Positions 1 through 9,449 of a stretch of DNA of 64,000 nucleotides are shown piece after piece. The number at the start of each line of letters is the position of its first letter. The stretch's first letter is position 1. The position numbers and the translations under genes were made by a program. The stretch is taken from the NCBI GenBank assembly GCA_965221485.1, contig OZ244893.1, positions 1,922,001 through 1,986,000 on the forward strand, in the 5' to 3' direction. Source of the stretch: JAJEBT01 sp965221485 (GTDB lineage Bacteria; Pseudomonadota; Alphaproteobacteria; MPNO01; UBA830). Under the pieces are notes generated by a model. That model was not told the DNA's origin. It saw only the letters and a program-made list of their open reading frames with translations, and did no database searches.

Positions 1-858
1 GATATGGCAGGTGTGCTGGCTACCGGCAAGACGTGGATCCGGGTGCCGGAAACCATATCTGTCGAGGTCAGCGGAACCTTCAGTGATGGTGTCAGCGCCA
101 AGGATCTCATGCTGTTCATCTGCGCCCGGCTCGGCATGGATGGCGGCCAGGGTCACGCCATTGAGTACAAGGGGGATACCATCACCAGACTCCCGATGCC
201 GGAACGTATGACGCTCTGCAATATGGCCGCCGAGCTCGGTGCTCTGACGGGTGTCATTTCCGCAGATACAACCACAATGGATTTCATCCGCGCCGCCGGT
301 GCCGATCCGATTGATCCGGAACCCTGGCAATCGGATCCGGATGCCCCGGTCCATGAAACCTTCCGGATCACCGTTGATCAGATTGCTCCCCAGGTGGCCG
401 CCCCCCATAGCCCCGCCAATTCAGCGCCGGTAGAAGAGACCGCCGGGACTCCGGTGGACCAGGCTTACATCGGTGCCTGTACCGGTGCCAAGCTGGAGGA
501 TCTGAGAATGGCGGCCCGTGTGCTCCGGGGGCGCCGCGTTGATCCCGGAACCCGACTCCTGGTTGCCCCGGCATCCCGGAAGGACATGACAGCCGCTGCT
601 GGCGACGGGACGCTGGCCATCCTCATGGAAGCCGGCGCATCCATCATGCCCACCGGATGCGGCGCCTGCGCCGGTTACGGAGCCGGAGTCCTCGCCGACA
701 GGGAAGTGTGCATCGCCTCCACGGCACGCAATTTCCAGGGCCGCATGGGAGCGCCCACATCAAGAGTCTATCTTGCCAACCCCTATACGGTCGCGGCCAC
801 TGCGGTGACCGGAAAAATCACGGACCCGCGCGCGTTACTCGGGGACCCGGAGAAATGA
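1..858 (+). CDS. Aconitase/LeuC-family dehydratase large subunit (5'-truncated by window edge)
   Basis: The reading frame is already open at base 1, so the N-terminal third or so of a roughly 420-residue protein lies outside. It belongs to the 3-isopropylmalate dehydratase/homoaconitase large-subunit family, [4Fe-4S] hydro-lyases that isomerise or hydrate dicarboxylic acids. One cluster-ligand region reads GACTGAKLEDL near residue 160 of the visible part, where the usual form is GSCTNxRxEDL. The other two cysteines are in GCGACAG near residue 220. It overlaps the small-subunit gene by an ATGA. The neighbours are catabolic genes and not leucine genes, so a hydratase for a substituted malate or maleate (compare dimethylmaleate hydratase) is more likely than LeuC. 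The substrate cannot be read from sequence. Confidence 0.9.
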   Translation, partial: DMAGVLATGKTWIRVPETISVEVSGTFSDGVSAKDLMLFICARLGMDGGQGHAIEYKGDTITRLPMPERMTLCNMAAELGALTGVISADTTTMDFIRAAGADPIDPEPWQSDPDAPVHETFRITVDQIAPQVAAPHSPANSAPVEETAGTPVDQAYIGACTGAKLEDLRMAARVLRGRRVDPGTRLLVAPASRKDMTAAAGDGTLAILMEAGASIMPTGCGACAGYGAGVLADREVCIASTARNFQGRMGAPTSRVYLANPYTVAATAVTGKITDPRALLGDPEK

Positions 859-1376
859 GCCGCACCGGTTTCATTCGCTCGGCCCGGGTCTGGAGCCTGG
901 GAGACTATATCGACACTGACGCGCTGGCCCCGGGGCTGTACATGAAAGGGCCCCTGGAGGATCTTGCGACACATTGCCTCGAGGCGGTCGATCCCGGATT
1001 CGCCACCGCTGTGCGACCCGGGGATGTCATCTGCGCAGGAGCCGCTTTCGGGATGGGATCTTCCCGGGAGCAGGCTGCCCAGGTACTCGTGTCACTTGGT
1101 GTTGCGGCCGTACTCGCACCGTCCTTCGGACATATCTTCTACCGAAATGCAATCAACCACGGGTTGATGGCCGTCGTCTGCGCAGATGCTTCGACGATCC
1201 CTGACGGGCACCGGATCTCTATTGATGCGGCTGCCGGAACCGCACACGACCTCGACGATGATCGAACCTTGCAGTGTGAACCGGTTCCCGACCACCTTCT
1301 TGTGATGCTTGCGGACGGCGGCCTGGTCCCGCATCTTGAAAAACGTATGAGACTCCATGAATTGGACACTCCATGA
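855..1376 (+). CDS. LeuD-like small subunit of aconitase-family dehydratase
   Basis: This 173-residue protein is the swivelling small subunit that pairs with the upstream LeuC-like subunit. Diagnostic stretches are GDYIDTDALAPGLYMKG near the N-terminus, FGMGSSREQA (the substrate-binding FGCGSSREHA loop) and the following block APSFGHIFYRNAINHG. The start at 855 is chosen because it overlaps the upstream stop as ATGA and matches the family's N-terminus, although the frame is open further upstream. At its own end it overlaps the hydantoinase B gene in the same way, so the three genes are probably translated as one coupled unit. Small size and context fit the archaeal/catabolic type of isopropylmalate isomerase. 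Specificity is unknown. Confidence 0.88.
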   Translation: MSRTGFIRSARVWSLGDYIDTDALAPGLYMKGPLEDLATHCLEAVDPGFATAVRPGDVICAGAAFGMGSSREQAAQVLVSLGVAAVLAPSFGHIFYRNAINHGLMAVVCADASTIPDGHRISIDAAAGTAHDLDDDRTLQCEPVPDHLLVMLADGGLVPHLEKRMRLHELDTP

Positions 1377-3124
1377 GCATTGATCCCGTCACTCTCGCGG
1401 TCATCAAGGGTCGCCTGGAACAGATATCGGACGAAATGGATGCTGCGCTGTTTCGCGCTGCCTTCAGCCCGGTGGTAGCAGAAGCAAGGGATGCCTCACA
1501 TGGACTTTATGAGGCTGGCACCGGAGATACCCTGATACAGGGCAAGGAAGGCCTTCCCATATTCGTGGGCGTCATGTCATTCGCGGTCAAGACGGGTATT
1601 GCCAAGGCCGCCGCGGATGGAGAGATCCGGGACGGGGACCTCTGGATCTTCAATGATCCTTATGTCGGAGGAACACATCTCTCCGACTTCAAGATCGTGC
1701 GCCCCTTCTTCCGGGACGGAGAAATTTTCTGCTGGCTGGCATCGGTCGCGCACTGGCATGACGTCGGAGGTGGTGTGCCCGGAAACTACAATCCCTCGGC
1801 AACGGACTGCTTCCAGGAAGGTTTCGTCCTGCCACCGGTCAAGCTGATGGACGCCGGAAAGCTTCGCGAAGATGTGGTCAGTATCGTTACAGCCAACAGT
1901 CGTCTTCCCGGCAGCTCCTATGGCGATCTGATGGGGCAGATCAACTCCCTCAATCTGGGCACCCGGCGGCTTCATGATCTGATCGACGAGTATGGTCGCG
2001 AGACAGTCGCCGGGGTGTTCACCGAACTGAAATCCCGATCGGCGCAGCAGATGCGGAGCCTGATCTCGGACTTGCCCGAGGGGCATTATTCAGCAGAGGA
2101 CTTTCTCGACAATGACGGAATTGTCGACCAACCGCTGAAAGTTGCTCTCGATCTGACGATCGGGAAGGACACTCTCACCTTCGACTTCTCCCGTTCATCC
2201 GGGTCCTGTTCCGGACCTGTCAACATCTCCGAAACGACGACCATTGCCGCCACCTATGTTGCTCTCAAGCATGTTTTCCGGGAAGTGCCGGCCAATGGAG
2301 GCGTTCTCGAGCCGATCCGGTTCGTGATTCCCGATGACAGTCTCCTTTCGGCAACCGCCCCGCGTCCGGTGGGTGGCTACACCGAAACCATACTCAGGCT
2401 GATCGATATCGTCTTTGCAGCATTCGCACAGGCGGATCCGACAATCGCCCCCGCCAACGGGTTTGGCACCATCAATGCTGTGTCCATGAACGGCCGCCGG
2501 CCAGGCCAGGCCAGGCCCTGGGTTTTCTTTTCCTTTTTCGGTGGCGGCCTTGGCGGTCACTCGGATGGCGACGGTCTTACGCACGGAAACGGCGCGATCT
2601 CGATGGCGACAATACCGCCCGCAGAAATTCTCGAGGCGGCGCTGCCTGTCATGTTTACGCAATGGTCTCTCCGCCCCGATTCGGCCGGTCCGGGACGTCA
2701 CCGGGGCGGCTTTGGCGCGGTCTATGAAATCGAACTGCTGGCAGATCATGCTACCGGTTTCGTGTTTGCCGAGCGCGGCCGTTTCCCGCCCCGCGGCATC
2801 GCTGAAGGTGGTGATGGCGCCATGAACGTGATTACCTGGACGCACGATGGCGATCATCACGTTCCGGCCATGACGTCGAAGGCGGTGGGACTTCAGCTCG
2901 CGGCGGGGCGGCGTATCCGGATCGAGTCACCGGGTGGTGGCGGATTTGGCTCCCCCTTCGAACGCGATCCGGAGAGGGTCGCCGATGACGTTCGGCAGGG
3001 CCTCGTCAGCCGGCAGAAAGCGAAACAGTTCTATGGTGTGATCATTGACAGCTCCGGAAACCCCGATCATGAAGCGACCGCAGCACTGCGCAGTTCCCTG
3101 CACCCGGTGGGTGCTCAGCCATGA
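1373..3124 (+). CDS. Hydantoinase B/oxoprolinase family protein (HyuB-like)
   Basis: This 583-residue protein has the full length expected of HyuB, the subunit that works with HyuA in ATP-dependent opening of hydantoin, 5-oxoproline or related lactam rings, and in the related acetone/acetophenone carboxylases. It starts with the characteristic IDPVTLAVIKGRLEQISDEM. It then shows WIFNDPYVGGTHLSD (around residue 90-105), SVAHWHDVGG, and the glycine-rich end SPGGGGFGSP. The ATG overlaps the leuD-like stop, indicating translational coupling. Its partner HyuA lies about 1.5 kb downstream, separated by a dioxygenase, which is unusual because hyuA and hyuB are normally adjacent. The real substrate is not determined. 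Confidence 0.93.
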   Translation: MSIDPVTLAVIKGRLEQISDEMDAALFRAAFSPVVAEARDASHGLYEAGTGDTLIQGKEGLPIFVGVMSFAVKTGIAKAAADGEIRDGDLWIFNDPYVGGTHLSDFKIVRPFFRDGEIFCWLASVAHWHDVGGGVPGNYNPSATDCFQEGFVLPPVKLMDAGKLREDVVSIVTANSRLPGSSYGDLMGQINSLNLGTRRLHDLIDEYGRETVAGVFTELKSRSAQQMRSLISDLPEGHYSAEDFLDNDGIVDQPLKVALDLTIGKDTLTFDFSRSSGSCSGPVNISETTTIAATYVALKHVFREVPANGGVLEPIRFVIPDDSLLSATAPRPVGGYTETILRLIDIVFAAFAQADPTIAPANGFGTINAVSMNGRRPGQARPWVFFSFFGGGLGGHSDGDGLTHGNGAISMATIPPAEILEAALPVMFTQWSLRPDSAGPGRHRGGFGAVYEIELLADHATGFVFAERGRFPPRGIAEGGDGAMNVITWTHDGDHHVPAMTSKAVGLQLAAGRRIRIESPGGGGFGSPFERDPERVADDVRQGLVSRQKAKQFYGVIIDSSGNPDHEATAALRSSLHPVGAQP

Positions 3125-3316
3125 ATGCTCCCGCGACGGCTGGACGAACGTGATGTTCGCTCAGGAACCGGTGCGAGTGCCGGGACCGTGAGCTGACCGC
3201 GACATGCAGCCCTCTGCCGCCAGTTCACCGGGATCTGTGCCTCCGGCGCTTGTTCCGGAATCAGGCGACGCGCGCGGCGGCTGATGCGTAGCTGAGGCAG
3301 GGGCGAAGAATCGACC

Positions 3317-4150
3317 ATGGCATCATACGCAATCAAGCGACTGTCCCCGGCCCTCGGCGCCGAGATCACGGGAATTGATCTCCACCGGAGCCTCACCCCC
3401 GAAACCGTTACCAAGCTGCGCCGCGCCTGGCTGGATCATCTTGTCCTCGTGGTCCGCGGCCAGGATATTGGCGAACCCGAGCTCGTTCGCTTTGCCGCAT
3501 ATTTCGGCGAGCCGGTCGGATCGCGTTCGACAACCCGGCGCGATGGCGGCGACAACCGCGTCATGCTGATCAGCAACATCCGGAAGAACGGTGAGCCCAT
3601 CGGTGTGCTTCCGGATGGCGAACTGATGTTTCACGCCGATTCCGTGTTTCTCGAAAAGCCCCTCATGGGCTCCCTGTTGCACGCTCGGGAAATCCCTGCA
3701 CATGGTGGTCACACGCTGTTTTCCAACATGTACCTGACATGGGACTCGCTCCCGGACGATGTCCGCAACCGCCTTGCGACCCTCGAAGCCGTCAATGTTT
3801 ACGACTATTCCACACAGGTGAGAACCGGTCCCCTTGACCGCAAGACGTCGCCCCATGCTATTCACCCCGCCGTCAGACGGCACCCCGAAACCGGGCGTCT
3901 CGCCCTCCATGTGAACCGCCTCATGACAGAAGAGCTGATTGGTATAACACCGACAGAGAGTACCGAATTGCTTGAGGTCTGCTTCGCCCACGTGGAGAGA
4001 CCCGAACATATCTACAAGCACGTCTGGCAGGTTGGCGACCTCGTGATGTGGGACAATCGTTGCACCCAACATGCCCGGACGGATTTTCCGGCCACCGAGC
4101 GGAGGCTGCTGCGCCGGGTCGGGCTGGAAGGGGATCGACCCTTTCCTTGA
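3317..4150 (+). CDS. TauD/TfdA-family 2-oxoglutarate-dependent dioxygenase
   Basis: This 277-residue non-haem Fe(II) enzyme uses 2-oxoglutarate and O2 to hydroxylate or cleave a small molecule. The iron-binding triad is visible: H106-x-D108 in MFHADSV and the distal H252 in WDNRCTQHAR, followed by arginines that can hold 2-oxoglutarate. The N-terminal SPALGAEITGIDLHRSL matches the family. About 190 bases separate it from hyuB upstream and about 480 bases from hyuA downstream, so it may have its own promoter. Its position between hyuB and hyuA suggests a role in the same pathway, for example activating a side chain before or after ring opening. Taurine or 2,4-D as substrate cannot be claimed. 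Confidence 0.92.
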   Translation: MASYAIKRLSPALGAEITGIDLHRSLTPETVTKLRRAWLDHLVLVVRGQDIGEPELVRFAAYFGEPVGSRSTTRRDGGDNRVMLISNIRKNGEPIGVLPDGELMFHADSVFLEKPLMGSLLHAREIPAHGGHTLFSNMYLTWDSLPDDVRNRLATLEAVNVYDYSTQVRTGPLDRKTSPHAIHPAVRRHPETGRLALHVNRLMTEELIGITPTESTELLEVCFAHVERPEHIYKHVWQVGDLVMWDNRCTQHARTDFPATERRLLRRVGLEGDRPFP

Positions 4151-4629
4151 GCGTCTTTCGCCACAGAGATGGGGAGAACAGTGTCAGTCACCAAATTCCT
4201 GAATGTCGCGATGACGTCTCGAAGACATGGAGCTACGAGTGCTTCATGAGGGTTGCAAAGATGGCTGGCCGGTTGACTTCAGCGCGGGGCGACAGGCAGG
4301 GACGCCCATTCGGTATGGCATGGGCATGGATCGATTGCCCGGACTGTTCCTGCTTCAGCGTTGCGGCACAAACTGTCGAACACGACGACCGAATGGATAA
4401 GCTGAGACAAGATAACGGTTCGCAGCGCACATATTGATGACTATAGTCCGCTCGCCATGCCGGTGACCGGAATATCCGGGCGCAGGCATGGGATCGAATT
4501 CAGGAGACCGGGAACTTGTACTGCGTCCATTCAGACCATTCCGTTTCCAGATGCTGTCCGTCTGTAACAGGCGCGCGCAGTTCCGGAACAAAGCAGTGCT
4601 GACAAGATCGATGAGTAAACGATAACGCG
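4151..4629. other. Intergenic, 479 bases
   Basis: Between the TauD-like gene and hyuA. No convincing coding frame, RNA gene or strong terminator hairpin was seen. It may carry the hyuA promoter, but no clear -35/-10 pair was recognised. Confidence 0.5.
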
Positions 4630-6681
4630 ATGGGACAGTCCATTGTCGGCGTCGATATCGGAGGAACATTTACCGATATCTTTTGGCTTGATGAGGAAAG
4701 CGGCGCCTGCCGTATCGCCAAGGTTCCATCCACGCCCAGAGACCCGTCCCAGGGGTTTCTCAGGGGGATTCGTGAAGGAGCCGGTTCGGACGGCAGTGCG
4801 GCCCTTGCGATGGTGGTCCATGGCACGACCGTCGGCACAAATACCCTGCTCCAGCGCAGCGGCGCCCCCACCGGCCTGATTACCACAGCCGGTTTTCGTG
4901 ATGTCCTCGAAATGCGCCGACGCGACCGGCCCGAGGTCTGGGGATTACGCGGATCCTTCACACCGGCCATCCGCCGTGAGTTCCGCCTCGAAGTTGAAGA
5001 ACGGACCCTCGCCGATGGAACCATCCGCACACCTGTCAGTCCCGACGGGGTCCGGGCAGCCGCCCGGACATTGCTCGATGCCGGCGTGGAATCCCTCGCC
5101 ATCATGTTCATCAATGCCTATGCGAATCCGGACAATGAGGAGGCCGCTCTTGCGGCTGCGCGCGAAATCTGGCCCAACGATCACATCACAATTTCAAGCC
5201 GGATTGTGCCCGAACTCCGCGAATTCGAACGGGTCTCGACCACCGTTCTGAACGCTGCCCTGCGTCCCGTCATGAGCAGATACCTGGGTCGCCTCCGGAG
5301 CGGTCTCAGGAACGAGGGCTTCCGGGGTGACATCCTCATCGTTCAGTCGAACGGCGGCGTCATGGACCCCGATACGGCAGCTGAAATTCCCGTTCGAACA
5401 GCACTCTCCGGCCCGGCTGCCGGCGTGATCGCCGGTGCGCATATCGCGGCCAGCGCAGGATATGACAATGTGATTACCTGCGACATGGGAGGCACCTCAT
5501 TCGATGTGGCCCTTGTCGCCGACCGCGAATGCCGTTTCGCACCGCAAACGGCCATCGAATTCGGCCTCGTGATCCGCACCCCCATGATTCAGATTACCAC
5601 GATCGGCGCGGGCGGAGGCTCCATCGCTCATGTCGACCGCGGCGGAATTCTGCAGATTGGGCCCGACAGTGCCGGTGCCGATCCGGGACCGGTCTGCTAC
5701 GGAAACGGCAATACCCGGCCCACCGTAACCGACGCCAATGTCGTTCTGGGCAGAATCAATGCGGAAAGGCCCCTCGGCGGCGAGACAAGACATCTGGACA
5801 TGGAGGCTGCCCGGAAAGCCATCGGCGAACATGTTGGCCGCCCCCTCGGTCTCGACGACATGGCCGCTGCAGAAGCCATCATCAAGGTCGCGAATTCACG
5901 GATGGCCGGTGCCATACGCCTTGTCTCCATCGAGAGAGGACACGACCCGCGCAGGTTCACGGCCATGCCCTTTGGCGGGGGCGGAGCCCTGCATGCCGGT
6001 GCCCTGATCAATGAAGTCGGACTGGCCAGCGCCATCGTCCCGAGATATCCGGGGGTCACCAGCGCACTGGGGTGCGTTATTGCAGATATGCGCCATGACT
6101 TTGTGCAGACTGTCAACACGCCGCTCGGCTCTCTTGCACCCGGGAGCCTGTTTGTCCGCGCGGAAGAACTGGCCCGGGAAGGTGAGGACCGGATCCGGAC
6201 CTCGGGGATCAAGCTTGGTGCTGTCGAAACCCGGATCGGGCTTGACATGCTGTATGTCGGACAAACCCATTCCGTGTCCGTACCGATAAACGCGCAAGAC
6301 CGCACCGTCGATGCCATAAGGGCCAGCTTCGAAAATCAATATCGCGAGGAATACGGACGCATCCTTGATGGAATACCGATCCATATCATGAATCTTCGCG
6401 TCTCCGTGATCGGCTTTCGACCTGCAATCGACCTCACGGTACTGGCCCCTGCCCCCGGCATCCGCCTCGAGGACGCGGAACTGCAGGGGCGAAACATTCA
6501 TGTTGACGGTGACTGGCACGCGGCCCGGGTCTTCGAACGACTCGCCCTGCCCGCGGGCACCATCATAAAGGGACCCGCAATCCTCGAGCAGCCGGACGCA
6601 ACAACCTTGATCGATCCGGGCCTTACTGGTCGGGTCGACCGGTTCGGAAACGTCATCATCGAAAGAAACACCCCCTGTTAA
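4630..6681 (+). CDS. Hydantoinase A/oxoprolinase family protein (HyuA-like)
   Basis: This 683-residue protein has the ASKHA-type ATPase fold of HyuA, the ATP-using half of N-methylhydantoinase, oxoprolinase and acetone carboxylase-type complexes. The phosphate-binding loop VDIGGTFTDIFW is at residues 7-18. Further signatures are VHGTTVGTNTLLQR, the SGPAAGV segment, DMGGTSFDVAL, the glycine stretch TTIGAGGGSIAHVD and DPGPVCYGNG. Length and domain order (Hydant_A_N followed by hydantoinase_A) are complete. The start codon ATG gives the expected N-terminus MGQSIVGVDIGG. It should form a complex with the HyuB-like protein encoded at 1373-3124. The enzyme probably hydrolyses or carboxylates a cyclic amide or ketone at the cost of ATP. 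Confidence 0.93.
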   Translation: MGQSIVGVDIGGTFTDIFWLDEESGACRIAKVPSTPRDPSQGFLRGIREGAGSDGSAALAMVVHGTTVGTNTLLQRSGAPTGLITTAGFRDVLEMRRRDRPEVWGLRGSFTPAIRREFRLEVEERTLADGTIRTPVSPDGVRAAARTLLDAGVESLAIMFINAYANPDNEEAALAAAREIWPNDHITISSRIVPELREFERVSTTVLNAALRPVMSRYLGRLRSGLRNEGFRGDILIVQSNGGVMDPDTAAEIPVRTALSGPAAGVIAGAHIAASAGYDNVITCDMGGTSFDVALVADRECRFAPQTAIEFGLVIRTPMIQITTIGAGGGSIAHVDRGGILQIGPDSAGADPGPVCYGNGNTRPTVTDANVVLGRINAERPLGGETRHLDMEAARKAIGEHVGRPLGLDDMAAAEAIIKVANSRMAGAIRLVSIERGHDPRRFTAMPFGGGGALHAGALINEVGLASAIVPRYPGVTSALGCVIADMRHDFVQTVNTPLGSLAPGSLFVRAEELAREGEDRIRTSGIKLGAVETRIGLDMLYVGQTHSVSVPINAQDRTVDAIRASFENQYREEYGRILDGIPIHIMNLRVSVIGFRPAIDLTVLAPAPGIRLEDAELQGRNIHVDGDWHAARVFERLALPAGTIIKGPAILEQPDATTLIDPGLTGRVDRFGNVIIERNTPC

Positions 6682-6880
6682 ACAGATCACAGGCCCTGTC
6701 TCCGGCCGACTCCGGACACAGGATCCCGCAAGCCGGCCCCGGCCTCAGGAGTGTCATCGGCTTCCCCTTTGCATTCCCGGGGAGTCCGAACGGAACACGC
6801 AACGCCGCTCTTCACGGTCGAAGCCTGAAAGACCGCAAAGCCCTCAAACCATGCCGGCAGAAAACGCATCAAGAGACAAC

Positions 6881-9241
6881 ATGAAACAGGACACAAGGCC
6901 CCGGTTCCGCCACATTGGAAAACCCCTGAAACGCAGCGAGGACCAGAGGCTGCTGACCGGAAACGGACGATTCAGCGATGACTGGTCACTTGATGACCAG
7001 ACCTTCATGGCCGTCGTTCGTTCAACACAGGCCCACGCAGATATCCTGTCCATCGACACGGCGCCGGCCTCGCGCATGGACGGCGTGCTGTGCGTTCTCA
7101 CAGGCACCGACTGCGTCGCTGACGGCCTGTCCCCGATTCCTCACAGCCCCCTGCCGTCGACACCCCACGACATGAAACTCATGGCTCCGGAAGGCCGGGA
7201 CACGTTCTTCGGCGACCATATGCTCCTGCCAACCGACCGGACACGCCATGTCGGTGAAGCCCTTGCCGTCGTTGTGGCGGAAACCCAGGCCCAGGCCGAT
7301 GACGCCGCCGAAGCCGTCACGATCCGGTTTCAATCCCGGCCAGCTGTCACATCCTCCCTGGACGCCATGGCGCCCGGAGCACCATCACTCTGGAGCGAGG
7401 TTCCGGACAACATCCTCATCGATACCGAATTTGGCGACCGCGATGCAACCGATGCCGCCTTTGCCATTTCGCGTCACGTCGTTGACATGACCTTTCATGT
7501 CGACCGCGTGACCGGCGTTCCCCTGGAACCCCGGTCTGCCCTGGGCTGTTTCGATTCCGTCACAGGCCGTTATACGATCTATGCGGGATCCGGCGGATCG
7601 GTCCGGCAGAAACGGGAGATCGCTGCCGTTCTCGGTGTGGATGCCGCCAATGTCCGGGTGATCTCCAGGGATGTCGGCGGCAATTTCGGAACCCGCAATC
7701 GCCTCTATGTCGAATTTCCCCTGGTGGGATGGGCGTCTCGCAAGCTGGGCCGCCCTGTAAAGTTTACATGCCGGCGCAGTGAGGCCTTTGTCAGCGACTA
7801 TCAGGGCCGGGACCTCGTGACCCGTGTCTCGCTCGCCCTTGATGACAACGGACGGTTCCTCGCCTTGCGCGCCGACAACATCAGTAACGTGGGCGCACGT
7901 GCGGTGTCCCTGTCCCCCCTGAGCAAGGGATCCGGACTGATCACCGGACCCTATGATATCCCGGCCGCGCATCTCCGGTCCCGGGCCGTCTTCACCAACA
8001 CGCCACCAACAAATGCCTACCGTTCGTCAGGGCGTCCCGAAGTCACCTTTTCTATCGAAAGACTGGTGGAAACAGCCGCCGATCAACTGAAGATCGATCC
8101 CGTCGAATTGCGCCGGCGCAATCTTGTCACCCCCGCACAGATGCCCTACCCCAATGCCGTCGGAATGACCTATGACAGCGGTGATTATCCGCGCAGTCTC
8201 GCAATGGTCATGAAGCTTGGCGACTGGCCGGATTTCCCGGAACGACGTCGTCAGGCGGAACGTCGCGGAAGACTCCTTGGTCGCGGCATCGCGGCCTATG
8301 TCGAATCCTCCATCGGCACACCCCGCGAGCAAGCGGAAATCCGGATCCGGCCCGACGGACGTATCGATCTGGTGATCGGAACCCAGCCTAGCGGACAAGG
8401 TCATGAAACGAGCTTCGCACAGGTCTGCGCCGAATGGCTTGAGGTACTGCCGGAGCGGCTGAACGTGATCGTCGGAGACACGGATGTCGTCAAAGTCGGC
8501 GGAGGGTCCCATTCCGGACGATCCATGCGCATGGCCGGTACCGTGATCATCAAGGCATCGGATGCCCTGATTGCCAGGGGCACACGCCTGGCCGCACGGG
8601 TTCTGGAGGCAGCACCCGCTGACATCGAGTACAGGGAGGGGCATTTCCGGATTGCCGGGACCGACCGAAGCCTGTCGCTCGAACAACTCGCGGAAGCGGC
8701 ATGCGCCCGCACCGACCTGCCGGAGGATCTCTCCGGCGGGCTGCAGGTTTGCATCGACAATACCATGGTCACTCCCGTCTTCCCCAATGGCTGCCATGTG
8801 TGCGAAATCGAGATCGACCCGGAAACCGGCGCTTTCGAGGTCAAGCGCTACGCTGCAGTCGATGACGTCGGGCGGGCAGTCAACCCCCTCATCGTGGACG
8901 GTCAGACCCATGGAGGAATTGTGCAGGGAGCCGGCGAAGCGCTTGGTGAACTCTGTGTCCTTGACCATTCGGGGCAGCCCCTCACTGGCTCGTTCATGGA
9001 CTACCACTTGCCCAGGGCGGACGAATATCCGTTTTTCATGACGGAGCTCAACGAAGTTCCGTCACCCACCAATCCTCTCGGTGTCAAGGCCGGTGGAGAA
9101 GGAGGAACCACACCGGCCCTGGCGGTCCTTGTGAATGCTGTCGTCGATGCCCTTCGCCCCTACCGCGTAACCGATATCACGATGCCGGTGACCAGCCGCA
9201 AGATCTGGGAGCTGATCCACAGGAACGGCCGTAGCCACTGA
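6881..9241 (+). CDS. Xanthine dehydrogenase-family molybdopterin-binding large subunit (CoxL-type, copy 1)
   Basis: This is a large subunit of a molybdenum hydroxylase, about 786 residues from ATG 6881. An alternative ATG at 6851 adds ten residues, but 6881 has an AAGAG upstream. It would bind molybdopterin cytosine dinucleotide and insert water-derived oxygen into an aromatic or aldehyde carbon. The N-terminal aldehyde-oxidase hammerhead domain starts with KRSEDQRLLTGNGRFSDD. The Mo-domain shows DVGGNFGTRN, NAYRSSGRPE (family AYRGAGRPE), GQGHETSFAQV and, near the end, KAGGEGGTTPA, which contains the catalytic Glu. It is followed by the FAD and iron-sulfur subunit genes. A second, different large subunit lies at 10797, which raises the question of which one the electron-transfer subunits serve. 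Confidence 0.92.
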   Translation: MKQDTRPRFRHIGKPLKRSEDQRLLTGNGRFSDDWSLDDQTFMAVVRSTQAHADILSIDTAPASRMDGVLCVLTGTDCVADGLSPIPHSPLPSTPHDMKLMAPEGRDTFFGDHMLLPTDRTRHVGEALAVVVAETQAQADDAAEAVTIRFQSRPAVTSSLDAMAPGAPSLWSEVPDNILIDTEFGDRDATDAAFAISRHVVDMTFHVDRVTGVPLEPRSALGCFDSVTGRYTIYAGSGGSVRQKREIAAVLGVDAANVRVISRDVGGNFGTRNRLYVEFPLVGWASRKLGRPVKFTCRRSEAFVSDYQGRDLVTRVSLALDDNGRFLALRADNISNVGARAVSLSPLSKGSGLITGPYDIPAAHLRSRAVFTNTPPTNAYRSSGRPEVTFSIERLVETAADQLKIDPVELRRRNLVTPAQMPYPNAVGMTYDSGDYPRSLAMVMKLGDWPDFPERRRQAERRGRLLGRGIAAYVESSIGTPREQAEIRIRPDGRIDLVIGTQPSGQGHETSFAQVCAEWLEVLPERLNVIVGDTDVVKVGGGSHSGRSMRMAGTVIIKASDALIARGTRLAARVLEAAPADIEYREGHFRIAGTDRSLSLEQLAEAACARTDLPEDLSGGLQVCIDNTMVTPVFPNGCHVCEIEIDPETGAFEVKRYAAVDDVGRAVNPLIVDGQTHGGIVQGAGEALGELCVLDHSGQPLTGSFMDYHLPRADEYPFFMTELNEVPSPTNPLGVKAGGEGGTTPALAVLVNAVVDALRPYRVTDITMPVTSRKIWELIHRNGRSH

Positions 9242-9449
9242 GATATGGGTGTTCCGGTAAACCCGATGTCCTGAAGTCGATCCGGCAGACCGGTCAACAC
9301 CCTGTCACATTCCCTCAGCACCCCCTCGCCGGCATTGCGGCTGTCCGGAGCATGCCGCGCCCGACAAGACCGTCCAGCGGACTACCATCACCCTGCAAAC
9401 AATAGTATTGTGGCTCCGCTTCCCCATCGATCCACAGCGGAAAACGGGC

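Noticed and set aside
1..1376. Naming the aconitase-type pair leuC/leuD
   Set aside because: No leucine-pathway gene is adjacent and the context is catabolic, so symbols would mislead.
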